DNA from: Micromonospora sp. MA102
GTDB lineage: Bacteria > Actinomycetota > Actinomycetes > Mycobacteriales > Micromonosporaceae
DNA length: 60,386 nt
Direction: 5' to 3'
Assembly: GCF_025460765.1 (NCBI RefSeq)
Contig: NZ_JAMWEG010000027.1
Location: 1 to 60,386 of the forward strand
Notes under the pieces: model-generated
Told to the model about the DNA's origin: nothing
The model's input: only the letters and a program-made list of their open reading frames with translations
The model's database searches: none
Made by a program: the position numbers and the translations under genes
Part shown: in pieces, positions 16,361-27,293 of the stretch
Layout: the number at the start of each line of letters is the position of its first letter
Numbering within the stretch: the first letter of the stretch is position 1

Positions 16361-17401
16361 TCAGGAGGGCAGCAACGCGCCGGGCAGCTCCACCCGGATG
16401 CGCTCGACCACCTCGTCGACCGTGCCCCGGGCGGTGAATCCGGCGGCGAACCGGTGCCCGCCGCCCCCGAGCGCCATCGCGACCCGGCTCACGTCCACCG
16501 CGCCCTTGCTGCGCAGGGAGACCGCCCACTCGCCCTCGCCGGACTGCTTGACCACGCAGCTCACGTCCGCCTCGGCGGTGCAGCGCACCGAGTCGATCAG
16601 GGCCTCCAGCACGTACGCCGGCTGGTCGTGCCGGGCCAGGTCCGCGCGGGTGGCGTAGGTCCAGACCAGCCCGCGCCCGGCGGCGGCCGCCGGCTCCAGG
16701 CGGGCCCGGCCCATCACCTCGCCGAAGAGGCGGACGGCCCCGAACGGTCGGGTGTCGAAGACCTGCCGCGAGATCTCCCCCGGCCGGATCCCGGTGGCCA
16801 GCAGCCGGGCGGCCATCTCGTGCACGGCCGGCGTGGTGGCCTCGAAGCGGAAGGAGCCGGTGTCGGTGCTCAGCGCCACGTAGAGGCCGGCCGCGATCTC
16901 CGCGTCCAGCGCCACCCCGAGCCGGTCCAGCAGCCCGAGCGCGACCACCGAGGTGGCCGCCGCGTGCGGGTCCACCAGCTGGATGGTGCCGAACCCGCTG
17001 TTCGAGGCGTGGTGGTCCAGCACCAGCGCCGCGCCCGCCTTGTCCAGCCGGCCGACCAGGTCGCCCAGGCGCGACTCGCTCGCCGCGTCGAAGCAGATCA
17101 CCAGGTCCGGATCCGGGTACGCGTCGTCCTGCGCGACCAGCAGCTCGGACCCGGGCAGCCAGCGGAACGGCTCGGGCACCTCCGGCGGTCCGGGGAACGT
17201 CGCCTGGAGCTGCCGTACGCCGAGCCGGCGCAGGCCCAGCCCGAACCCGAGCATGCTGCCCAGCGCGTCGCCGTCCGGGTTGACGTGGCAGATGAGCAGC
17301 ACCCGGGCGGTGGCGGGAAGCCCGCGTACCGCCGCGACGGCGGCCGCCCAGTCGGTGTCGGTCGGGCCGGCCGGCGGGCCGCCCTCGGCGGGACCGGTCA
17401 C
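16361..17401 (-). CDS. DHH/DHHA1 phosphoesterase (NrnA/RecJ-like)
   Basis: A 346-residue protein with all DHH motifs: HVNPDGDALGS (I), ICFDAAS (II), LDHHASN (III) and STDTGSFRF (IV), then the DHHA1 substrate-binding GGGGHRFAAGF. Relatives hydrolyse short RNA (nanoRNase), pAp or cyclic dinucleotides; actinobacterial members of this operon position act on c-di-AMP/pApA or pAp. The GTG start overlaps the rbfA stop (GTGA), so it is coupled to ribosome maturation genes, a conserved arrangement. Confidence 0.94.
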   Translation of the reverse strand: MTGPAEGGPPAGPTDTDWAAAVAAVRGLPATARVLLICHVNPDGDALGSMLGFGLGLRRLGVRQLQATFPGPPEVPEPFRWLPGSELLVAQDDAYPDPDLVICFDAASESRLGDLVGRLDKAGAALVLDHHASNSGFGTIQLVDPHAAATSVVALGLLDRLGVALDAEIAAGLYVALSTDTGSFRFEATTPAVHEMAARLLATGIRPGEISRQVFDTRPFGAVRLFGEVMGRARLEPAAAAGRGLVWTYATRADLARHDQPAYVLEALIDSVRCTAEADVSCVVKQSGEGEWAVSLRSKGAVDVSRVAMALGGGGHRFAAGFTARGTVDEVVERIRVELPGALLPS

Positions 17402-17895
17402 GGGCGGTCGCCGCCGCGCGGCTCCTCGTCCCCGGTCGCCTCGACCTCGGCGTCCTCGGTGTCGGCATCCTCGTCCTCGTCCTCGACCCGGTACGGCTGG
17501 GCCTCGCCCGCGTACTCGGCCTTGGCGGCCAGGCGCTGCACCTCGGCGTCGGCGTTGCGGGCCGCCGCGAGCAGGTCGTCGATGTGCTTGACCTGGTCCT
17601 GCACGTCGTCGAGGACGAAGGTCAGGGTCGGCGAGTGGCGCAGCCCGAGCGCCTTGCCCACGGTGCTGCGCAGCATGCCCTTGGCGCTCTCCAGCGCGGC
17701 GGCGGTGCTGGCCTGTGCCGCCGCGTCGCCGAGCACCGTGTAGAAGACCGTGGCGTCGCGCAGATCGGCAGTGATCCGGGCGTCGGTGATGGTGATCATG
17801 CCGAGCCGGGGGTCCTTGATCTGGCTCCGCACCACCGACGCGACCAGTTCACGGACGCGCTCCGCGTGCCGGCGAACCTTGGCCGGATCCGTCAT
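17398..17895 (-). CDS. rbfA: 30S ribosome-binding factor A
   Basis: A 165-residue protein. The KH-like core spans residues about 1-115 with RHAERVRELVASVV, KDPRLGMITIT and RHSPTLTFVLDD. It assists late 30S maturation and cold adaptation. The last ~45 residues form a very acidic tail rich in Asp/Glu (EDEDEDADTED), longer than in enteric RbfA. The ATG at 17895 follows GGAGGTGGGG. It overlaps the DHH gene by four bases. Confidence 0.96.
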   Translation of the reverse strand: MTDPAKVRRHAERVRELVASVVRSQIKDPRLGMITITDARITADLRDATVFYTVLGDAAAQASTAAALESAKGMLRSTVGKALGLRHSPTLTFVLDDVQDQVKHIDDLLAAARNADAEVQRLAAKAEYAGEAQPYRVEDEDEDADTEDAEVEATGDEEPRGGDRP

Positions 17896-18087
17896 GTCCC
17901 CCACCTCCAGGGCTTCCTGCTTCCTACGACGGCTCCCGCTCGGCGCGCCTGACGGCACTGCCGCGAACTGGAGCCGTCGGCCGGGGACGACGGCGCGGCG
18001 CCGCCGGTCCGACCGCTCAACATCCCGAACATTACCCGCGCGATCGCCGCCCCTGCGCGGGGCCGCCGCCGGCCGGCGACCGGCAGG

Positions 18088-18381
18088 TCAGTCCTCCTCG
18101 CCGTGCAGGCGGCGGTGGACCGACAGCAGCTCGACCTCCGGCCGGGCGGCCACCAGCCGCTCGCAGGAGTCGAGCACCTCGCGGACGTGCGCCGGCTCGG
18201 CGGCCACCACGGCCACCCCGATCCGGGTACGGCCGTGCAGGTCGAGCGCCCCCACCTCGGCGGCGGACACCTCGAACCGGCGCAGCGCCGCGACGATCGG
18301 CCGGACGTACGACCGCTTGGCCTTCAGGGAGCGGGAGTCCCCCGGGAGCAACAGGTCGAATTGCGCGGTTCCGGTATACAC
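18088..18381 (-). CDS. DUF503 family protein (YlxP-like)
   Basis: A 97-residue protein beginning at a GTG that gives VYTGTAQFDLLLPGDSRSLK, matching the family N-terminus; a TTG three codons upstream (18390) is also possible. SLKAKRSYVRPIV and the C-terminal ferredoxin-like strand pattern are typical. YlxP-type proteins sit between infB and rbfA in many bacteria and are thought to act in ribosome maturation. That is family context, not shown here. Confidence 0.88.
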   Translation of the reverse strand: MYTGTAQFDLLLPGDSRSLKAKRSYVRPIVAALRRFEVSAAEVGALDLHGRTRIGVAVVAAEPAHVREVLDSCERLVAARPEVELLSVHRRLHGEED

Positions 18382-18456
18382 GGCCAGCAACGGTACGGCA
18401 GGAGCACTCCTCCGGTCACCCGCTTTCCGCCGGCGGCTCCCGGCCGCCGCGCGCCG

Positions 18457-19524
18457 TCAGGCGAGCCGCGCGGAAGCGGTCGCCGGGGCGACCGCCACCA
18501 GCACGTCCCGCTCGATCGCCTGGTCGACCCGGTGTGCGAGGTCCCGCCAGCCGGGCCCGTCCAGCACCCGCAGGCCGGCGTCGGCCAGCACCGCCTCGGC
18601 CGCGGCCCGCGGGGCCACGAGCGTGTTCCAGGACAGCCCCAGCGCCCCGCCCGGGCGCAGCAGCTCCCGCCAGACCGGCACGGCGGCCGTCAGCAGGTCG
18701 AGCGGGCTGCGGGACAGGCCGGTCCCGGTGCGGCTGCCGTGCGCCACCCCGTACGGGGCGTCGGTGACGATCACGTCGGCGCAGTGGGGGCGGAGCACCT
18801 CGCGGGCCCGGGTGGTGTCGGCGTGCAGCACGGTGACCCGCTGGGTCGCCCGGGCCCGGTGCGCGTCCCGGGACGGCGCGACGACCGCCTCGAAGCGCCG
18901 GCCCACGAGCCGGCGGTCCCGCCGCACCGGCACCGTCTCGGCCGTGTGCTTGAGGCGCTTGCGGCGCAGCCAGGTGCGCAGGAACGCCGCGTAGGCGTCC
19001 ACGTCCTTGCCGTCGTGTTCCACGCCGATGCCGTCGTAGCCGTACATGAGCGCCTGGTTGAGGGTGGTGCCCCGCCCGCAGAGCGGGTCGAGCACCACCA
19101 CCGGCCCGTCCAGCATCCGGGGCGCCGACGCCGACGCGAGCAGGGTGACGTTGAGCAGCAGCCGGGTGAACTGCTCGTTGGTCTTGCCGGCGTACTTGGG
19201 GATGGTGACGAGGTCCGAGTCGTACCGGGCCAGGGGGTGCAGCGGCACCGGCCGCAGGAGGTCGTCGCCCACCCGCTCGAACAGCGCGTACGCCGCCGAC
19301 AGGTTGGCCAGGTGGGCCAAGTCCCGGGCGCCGAGGCCGGGCGCCGGAGCCGAGAAGGTCAGGTACTCCACCCCGCCGATCCGCTCCACGGCGACGTCGG
19401 CCGGCGCCGCGTCGAGGACCCCCGACCCGGCGAACACGGCCAGCTCCGCGCGGGCCAGCCGGCCGGCGGCGTCCGCGTAGACGCGGTTGGCGGAGGGGGC
19501 GAGGAGCAGCGCGTACCTGAGCAC
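18457..19524 (-). CDS. TRM11-like SAM-dependent nucleic-acid methyltransferase
   Basis: A 355-residue protein. The N-terminal ~140 residues look like a substrate-binding region; the Rossmann methyltransferase domain follows with motif I as LDPLCGRGTTLNQAL (about 145) and the amino-methylation motif IV as TDAPYG (about 258). D/N-P-P-Y-type motifs methylate exocyclic amines, and TRM11 makes m2G in tRNA, so a tRNA guanine N2 target is plausible. It lies between infB and DUF503 in the translation operon, consistent with RNA modification. Starts with GTG. Confidence 0.82.
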   Translation of the reverse strand: MLRYALLLAPSANRVYADAAGRLARAELAVFAGSGVLDAAPADVAVERIGGVEYLTFSAPAPGLGARDLAHLANLSAAYALFERVGDDLLRPVPLHPLARYDSDLVTIPKYAGKTNEQFTRLLLNVTLLASASAPRMLDGPVVVLDPLCGRGTTLNQALMYGYDGIGVEHDGKDVDAYAAFLRTWLRRKRLKHTAETVPVRRDRRLVGRRFEAVVAPSRDAHRARATQRVTVLHADTTRAREVLRPHCADVIVTDAPYGVAHGSRTGTGLSRSPLDLLTAAVPVWRELLRPGGALGLSWNTLVAPRAAAEAVLADAGLRVLDGPGWRDLAHRVDQAIERDVLVAVAPATASARLA

Positions 19525-19602
19525 GCCCGAGATTGTCGCAGCCTGCGGAAACGGCGACGGCCGGGACCCGCAGGCCCCGGCCGTCTCCGTCGTTCACACC
19601 GC

Positions 19603-22608
<3,006 letters not shown>

Positions 22609-22701
22609 TGCACTCCTCACTCCGAGGTCGTGCGGGCAGCACCCGCAGCGACCTCACTCGTGCACTTGAAGCCTGGTCATTTCAGGGACTTCATCGTGTG
22701 C

Positions 22702-23037
22702 TCATGTCGGTCGTCCTACCTTGCTAGCGACCCTCGACCGGTCGGGCTGACCGGTCGTCGGGGTTGGCGCGTCAACGTGCTCCGCGAGCGCACCGTGGTC
22801 GGGGACCCCGGTGACGCGCAGTGCCCGCCCGAAGGCGCGGCGCCGCACCGCCTGCGCGAAGCAGGCCGGATCCGGGTGCATGTTCGCTCCCCGACCCGGC
22901 AGTCTGCGAGCCGGATCGGGCCGGAGGCTGTAATGACCAGCCTCGTCACCGATCGCGACGATTCGCAGCAACTCGCTGGCCGGCGCTCGTTTCCGGCAGC
23001 CCACACAGGTGCGCTCCGGCAGCGCGCGTCGTGCCAC
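22702..23037 (-). CDS. ylxR: YlxR family (DUF448) RNA-binding protein
   Basis: A 111-residue protein with the family signature PERTCVGCRKR near the N-terminus and GRGANMHPDPACFAQAVRRRAFGRAL in the fold core. YlxR is a nucleoid/RNA-associated regulator encoded between nusA and infB in Gram-positive bacteria; in some it binds RNase P. Starts with GTG 16 bp after the nusA stop. The C-terminal ~30 residues are less conserved. Confidence 0.93.
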   Translation of the reverse strand: MARRALPERTCVGCRKRAPASELLRIVAIGDEAGHYSLRPDPARRLPGRGANMHPDPACFAQAVRRRAFGRALRVTGVPDHGALAEHVDAPTPTTGQPDRSRVASKVGRPT

Positions 23038-23053
23038 TGGAGGAAGTCTACCC

Positions 23054-24097
23054 CTAGCTGCTCGAGATCGCGCCGCCCGCCTCGGGAACGTGATCAGCTC
23101 CGCCCCGGCCGGCCGTGCCGCTCTGCTCCGCGTCGGAGCGGATGTCGATCCGCCAACCGGTCAACCGGGCCGCGAGCCGGGCGTTCTGCCCTTCCCGCCC
23201 GATCGCCAGCGAGAGCTGGAAGTCCGGGACGGTCACCCGGGCGGTCCGGCTGGCCAGGTCGACCACCTCCACCCGCAGCGCCTTGGCCGGGGAGAGCGCG
23301 TTGCCGACGAAGGTGGCCGGGTCGTCCGACCAGTCGATGATGTCGATCTTCTCGCCGTGCAGCTCACTCATCACCGCGCGGACCCGCTGGCCCATCGGGC
23401 CGATGCAGGCGCCCTTGGCGTTGACCCCCTGGGCGGTCGAGCGCACCGCGATCTTCGTGCGGTGACCTGCCTCACGCGCGATGGCGCCGATCTCCACGGT
23501 CCCGTCGGCGATCTCCGGCACCTCCAGGGCGAAGAGCTTCTTCACCAGGGCCGGGTGCGACCGGGACAGGGTGATCTGCGGACCGCGCATGCCCTTGGCG
23601 ACGTGCACCACGACGCAGCGGATCCGCTCGCCGTGCGCGTACCGCTCGCCGGGGACCTGCTCGGACTGGGGCAGGACGCCCTCCAGCTTGCCCAGGTCGA
23701 CGCTGACGATGCCCTTCTCGGACCGCGCCTCGTGCGCCTGCACCACGCCGGTGACCAGGTCACCGTCGCGGCCGACGTACTCGCCGAAGTGCACCTCGTC
23801 GGTGGCCTCCCGCAGCCGCTGGAGGATCACCTGCTTGGCGGTCATGGCCGCGATCCGGCCGAAGTCGTGCGGGGTGTCGTCCCACTCCCGGACCACGCTG
23901 CCGTCGGCGTCCACCTCCTGGGCGTACACCGAGGCGGCCCCGGTCTTGCGGTCGATCTCCACCCGGGCGTGCGGCTCGGCGCCGTCGGTGTGCCGGTAGG
24001 CGGTCAGCAGCGCGGTCTCGATCGCCGCGAGGATCGTGTCGAACGGGATCTCCCGCTCGCGCTCCAGGGCGCGCAGCGCCGCGAGGTCGATGTTCAC
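23054..24097 (-). CDS. nusA: Transcription termination/antitermination factor NusA
   Basis: A 347-residue protein: N-terminal RNA-polymerase-binding domain (1-125), S1 domain (about 130-200, with GDLVTGVV), and two KH domains (about 210-330, with GACIGPMGQRV and LAIGREGQNARLA). It lacks the C-terminal acidic repeats of enterobacterial NusA, as is normal in actinobacteria. It modulates pausing, termination and rRNA antitermination. The GTG start overlaps the rimP stop by four bases. Confidence 0.97.
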   Translation of the reverse strand: MNIDLAALRALEREREIPFDTILAAIETALLTAYRHTDGAEPHARVEIDRKTGAASVYAQEVDADGSVVREWDDTPHDFGRIAAMTAKQVILQRLREATDEVHFGEYVGRDGDLVTGVVQAHEARSEKGIVSVDLGKLEGVLPQSEQVPGERYAHGERIRCVVVHVAKGMRGPQITLSRSHPALVKKLFALEVPEIADGTVEIGAIAREAGHRTKIAVRSTAQGVNAKGACIGPMGQRVRAVMSELHGEKIDIIDWSDDPATFVGNALSPAKALRVEVVDLASRTARVTVPDFQLSLAIGREGQNARLAARLTGWRIDIRSDAEQSGTAGRGGADHVPEAGGAISSS

Positions 24098-24750
24098 CTC
24101 TCCTCGTCCTCCAGATCTTCGTCGTCGTCGATGTCGGTGTCGTCACCGAAGTCCTCGTCGGCCACCTCGTCCAGGCGGGTGAACTCCACCTGGACCCGGC
24201 CGGGGCCGAGCTCGGCGTACGGGTGCTCCGCACGGCCGGCGTCGGTCTCCAGCGCCACGCGCTCGTCGTCGGCGGTGGCGATCCGGCCGGTGACCTGCCG
24301 GTCACCCTCGGGCCCGTGGACCGTCACCTTGACCAGCCGGCCGGCGTTGCGCCGCCAGTGCCGGGGCAGGGTGAGCGGGCGGTCCACGCCGGGCGAGCTG
24401 ACCTCGAGCTGGTACTCGCCGGCCACGATGTCGCCGCCGGCCTCCTCGGCGGCGTCCAGCGCCGCCGAGACCGCCCGCGAGACGTCCGCGACGGCGTCCA
24501 GGTTGATCCCGCCGTCGGCGTCGACGATCACCCGGACCACGTGGCGGCGGCCGGCGCGGGACACGGAGAGGTCCTCCAGGTCGTAGCCGGCGGCGGTGAC
24601 CACCGGCTCGATCACCTCGCGCAGCCGGGCCCGGCGGGCGTTCAGGTCGCCGCGGGGTGCGCCGCTCCGGTCCGCGCCACGGGGGCCGTCGGACCGGCGG
24701 GGGCGCCCGGAGGGCCCCGTCGGCCGGGTGGCACGGCCACGCTGCGTCAT
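24094..24750 (-). CDS. rimP: Ribosome maturation factor RimP
   Basis: A 218-residue protein. A basic, Gly/Arg-rich N-terminal extension of ~37 residues precedes the core, which has IEPVVTAAGYDLEDL, VIVDADGGINLD and the SSPGVDRPL motif. A strongly acidic tail (DDTDIDDDEDLEDEER) ends the protein. It is needed for 30S maturation. The ATG at 24750 has GAGAGGTG upstream. It is first gene of the rimP-nusA-ylxR-infB operon, so the operon promoter should lie in 24751-24939, where no clear motif was seen. Confidence 0.95.
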   Translation of the reverse strand: MTQRGRATRPTGPSGRPRRSDGPRGADRSGAPRGDLNARRARLREVIEPVVTAAGYDLEDLSVSRAGRRHVVRVIVDADGGINLDAVADVSRAVSAALDAAEEAGGDIVAGEYQLEVSSPGVDRPLTLPRHWRRNAGRLVKVTVHGPEGDRQVTGRIATADDERVALETDAGRAEHPYAELGPGRVQVEFTRLDEVADEDFGDDTDIDDDEDLEDEER

Positions 24751-24939
24751 TCGGCGCACCTCTCTGCTTTTGCCACGGGCCCGGGGGTCCGTCGTGTCAC
24801 TGCTCGGGCGGACCGGTCGGGCCGCCATGCCGGCACGCCACCGGGGCGTTCGCGCCCGGTGGCTGCGCAGAGCGTAACGCGCGGGCCGGGCGGCGGCCCC
24901 GGCGGCGCACCGACGCCACTGGCCCACAGGGCGGCGGAG

Positions 24940-25464
24940 ATGGTGTTGACTTGTCCGGTGGCGACCGGCAGAACGACATCGGATCAGGGCGCACCGGGAC
25001 ATTCCCGGCGGGCGCTGCTGCGCGCCGGGGCACTGGTGGCGCTCGGCGGCGCGGCCGTGCCGCTGACCGGCTGTGATCTTTTCGACCGCGGCGACGAGTC
25101 CCGACCCCCCGATCCGCTGGAGCCGCTCGCGGCCGAGGCCACCGCGCTGGAGGCCCGCTACCGGGCCGCCGCCACCGCCGTCCCGGCGCTGGCCGAGCGG
25201 TTCACCGCGATCGCCGACGCGCACCGGGCGCACGCCGAGGAGTTGCGCAAGGTCATCGGCCGGCCCGCACCGTCCGGCAGCCCCGCCGCCACCCCGTCGG
25301 AGGCCGCCGCCGACTCGGACACGGTCCGGACCGAGCTGCGGCAGGCCGAGCAGGAGGGGCGGGACAACGCCGCGAAGGCGTGCGCCGCCGCGCCCGCCGA
25401 GCGGGCCGCGCTGCTCGGGTCGATCGCGGCGGCCCGGGCGACCCACCTGGAGGCGTTGAAGTGA
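24940..25464 (+). CDS. Predicted lipoprotein, unknown function
   Basis: About 174 residues. A Tat-like SRRALLRAG precedes a hydrophobic stretch and the lipobox PLTGC, so export and lipid attachment are predicted. The mature part is Ala/Glu-rich and helical (coiled-coil-like TALEARYRAAATAV and similar). Start is uncertain: ATG at 24940 or GTG at 24943 or 24958; all keep the signal. Its stop overlaps the GTG of the ferritin-like gene, so the two probably act together outside the membrane, but the role is unknown. Confidence 0.75.
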   Translation: MVLTCPVATGRTTSDQGAPGHSRRALLRAGALVALGGAAVPLTGCDLFDRGDESRPPDPLEPLAAEATALEARYRAAATAVPALAERFTAIADAHRAHAEELRKVIGRPAPSGSPAATPSEAAADSDTVRTELRQAEQEGRDNAAKACAAAPAERAALLGSIAAARATHLEALK

Positions 25465-25901
25465 GCCCGACCAGCGGCCCGGCCCAGGCCCTCGGCGACG
25501 CGCTCGCCGCCGAGTACGCGGCGATCTGGGCGTACGGGGTGATCGGCGTGCACCTGACCGAGGCGGCCCGCTCCGCCGCCCGCGCCGCCGAGGCGGCACA
25601 CCGGTCCCGCCGGGACGCCCTGGTCCTCCAGCTCAGCTCGGGCGGTGGTCAGATCCCCGCCGACCACGCCGGCTACGCGCTGCCGTACCCGGTGACCGAC
25701 CGGGCGAGCGCGCTCAAGCTGGCCGTCGAGGTCGAGGAGCGGACCGCCGGCCACTGGCGGGCGGCGCTGGCGCACACCACCGGGGCGGACCGGAACAGGG
25801 CGCTCGCCGCGTTGACCGACTGCGCGCTGCGGGCCACCCGCTGGCGGCGCACCGCCGGGGTGACCCCGGTCACCGTGCCGTTCCCCGGCCGGCAGGCCTG
25901 A
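25461..25901 (+). CDS. DUF4439 ferritin-like domain protein
   Basis: A 146-residue helical protein. AALAAEYAAIWAYGVIGVHL and LAVEVEERTAGHW provide the Glu/His positions typical of a ferritin-like four-helix bundle that can hold a di-iron centre. GTG start overlapping the upstream lipoprotein stop. No signal peptide, so if it works with the lipoprotein it would be from the cytoplasmic side, or the pairing is only co-expression. Confidence 0.8.
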   Translation: MSPTSGPAQALGDALAAEYAAIWAYGVIGVHLTEAARSAARAAEAAHRSRRDALVLQLSSGGGQIPADHAGYALPYPVTDRASALKLAVEVEERTAGHWRAALAHTTGADRNRALAALTDCALRATRWRRTAGVTPVTVPFPGRQA

Positions 25902-25944
25902 GCGGAGGCGCCGGTCACCCGGCGGAACCCTGCGGTTGCGGACC

Positions 25945-25963
25945 GCATACCAGGTATGCATAC
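25945..25963. promoter_or_regulatory. PadR-type operator candidate
   Basis: GCATAC-CAG-GTATGC (25945-25959) overlaps the perfect 10-bp palindrome GTATGCATAC (25954-25963), 8 bp before the PadR ATG. This AT-rich symmetric site is conspicuous in GC-rich DNA. PadR regulators commonly bind such sites at their own promoters; autoregulation of the exporter operon is inferred. Confidence 0.6.
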
Positions 25964-25971
25964 TCCACGCC

Positions 25972-26553
25972 ATGTCCATCCGCCACGGCCTGCTCGCCCT
26001 GCTGGAGCGCGGCCAGATGTACGGCTACCAGCTCCGCTCCGCGTTCGAGGAGTCGACCGGGTCGACCTGGCCGCTGAACATCGGGCAGGTGTACACCACC
26101 CTGGCCCGGCTGGAGCGCGACGGCCTGGTCCGCTCGCTGCCGGAGAGCGACGGCGGGCAGCGGCCGTACGAGATCACCGACGCCGGGCGGGCGGACCTGG
26201 CGCTCTGGTTCGCCACCCCGATCAGCCGGGCGGACCGCCCCCGCGACGAGCTGTCGATCAAGCTGGCCCTGGCCCTCACCACCCCCGGCGTGGACGTCCG
26301 CTCGGTGGTGCAGACCCAGCGCAGCGCCACCATGCGGGCCCTGCAGGAGTTCACCCGGTTGAAGTACACCAGTGACAAGCCGGAGGATCTGCCCTGGCGC
26401 CTGGTGCTGGACGCGATGATCTTCCAGGCCGAGGCCGAGGTGCGCTGGCTCGACCACTGCGAGACCAGCCTGGTCCGCCACCGTCCGGCGCCGAGCCGGC
26501 CGGCCACCCAGCCGGAGGCGGTGGACCGGGCCGACGAGACGGCCCGCCGGTGA
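25972..26553 (+). CDS. PadR-family transcriptional regulator
   Basis: A 193-residue protein. The winged-helix domain has the hallmark YGYQLR segment, NIGQVYTTLARLERDGLV recognition helix and PYEITDAGR wing. The C-terminal dimerisation domain follows (about 85-170). The ATG at 25972 matches the family start. It is immediately upstream of, and probably co-transcribed with, an ABC exporter, so it likely represses that transporter until a substrate or drug is bound. Confidence 0.93.
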   Translation: MSIRHGLLALLERGQMYGYQLRSAFEESTGSTWPLNIGQVYTTLARLERDGLVRSLPESDGGQRPYEITDAGRADLALWFATPISRADRPRDELSIKLALALTTPGVDVRSVVQTQRSATMRALQEFTRLKYTSDKPEDLPWRLVLDAMIFQAEAEVRWLDHCETSLVRHRPAPSRPATQPEAVDRADETARR

Positions 26554-26570
26554 CGGCAGGAGGTGGGCTC

Positions 26571-27293
26571 ATGAGCGGCGTGCTGGAGCTGCGGGGCGTG
26601 CACCGGACCCACGGCGCCGGCGAGGCGGCCGTGCACGCGCTGCGCGGGGTGAGCCTCACCGTGTCGGCCGGCGAACTGGTGGCCGTGATGGGGCCCTCCG
26701 GCTCCGGCAAGTCCACACTGCTCGCGCTGGCCGGCGGGCTGGACCGGCCGACCGGCGGGGACGTGGTGGTCGAGGGCGAGTCCCTCGCCGGCCTGTCGGC
26801 CCGCGACCTGGCCCGGCTGCGCCGCCGCCGGATCGGCTACGTCTTCCAGGACCTGAACCTGCTCGGCAGCCTCACCGCCGCGGAGAACGTGGCGCTCCCC
26901 CTCGAACTGGACGGCGTCGGCGTCCGGGCGGCGCGCCGGTCGGCCCTGGCCGCGCTCGCCGAGGTGGACGTGGCCGGGCTGGCGGACCGGTTCCCCGACC
27001 AGATGTCCGGCGGCCAGCAGCAGCGGGTGGCGATCGCCCGGGCCCTGGTCGGCGAGCGCCGCCTGGTCCTCGCCGACGAGCCCACCGGCGCGCTGGACTC
27101 GCAGGCCGGCGAGGCGGTGCTGCAGCTGCTGCGCCGCCGGGTGGACGCCGGCGCGGCCGGGGTGCTGGTCACCCACGAGGCGCGGCACGCCGGCTGGGCG
27201 GACCGGGTGGTGTTCCTCCGCGACGGGGTGCTGGTGGACTCGACGGCACCGCTCGTCGGCGTGGAGCACCTGCTCAGCGGCAGCGGTCGGTGA
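26571..27293 (+). CDS. ABC transporter ATP-binding protein (MacB/LolD type)
   Basis: A 240-residue protein with Walker A GPSGSGKST, Q-loop FQDLNLL, signature MSGGQQQR, Walker B LVLADEPTGALD and switch His in THEARHA. The LolD/MacB branch powers FtsX-like permeases in export or membrane-extraction machines. The ATG at 26571 has AGGAGG just upstream, so the overlapping GTG at 26550 is rejected. The stop overlaps the permease GTG. Confidence 0.95.
   Translation: MSGVLELRGVHRTHGAGEAAVHALRGVSLTVSAGELVAVMGPSGSGKSTLLALAGGLDRPTGGDVVVEGESLAGLSARDLARLRRRRIGYVFQDLNLLGSLTAAENVALPLELDGVGVRAARRSALAALAEVDVAGLADRFPDQMSGGQQQRVAIARALVGERRLVLADEPTGALDSQAGEAVLQLLRRRVDAGAAGVLVTHEARHAGWADRVVFLRDGVLVDSTAPLVGVEHLLSGSGR

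Noticed and set aside
26550..26570. Upstream GTG start for the ABC ATPase overlapping the PadR stop
   Set aside because: AGGAGG lies directly before the ATG at 26571 and the extra residues lack family similarity.
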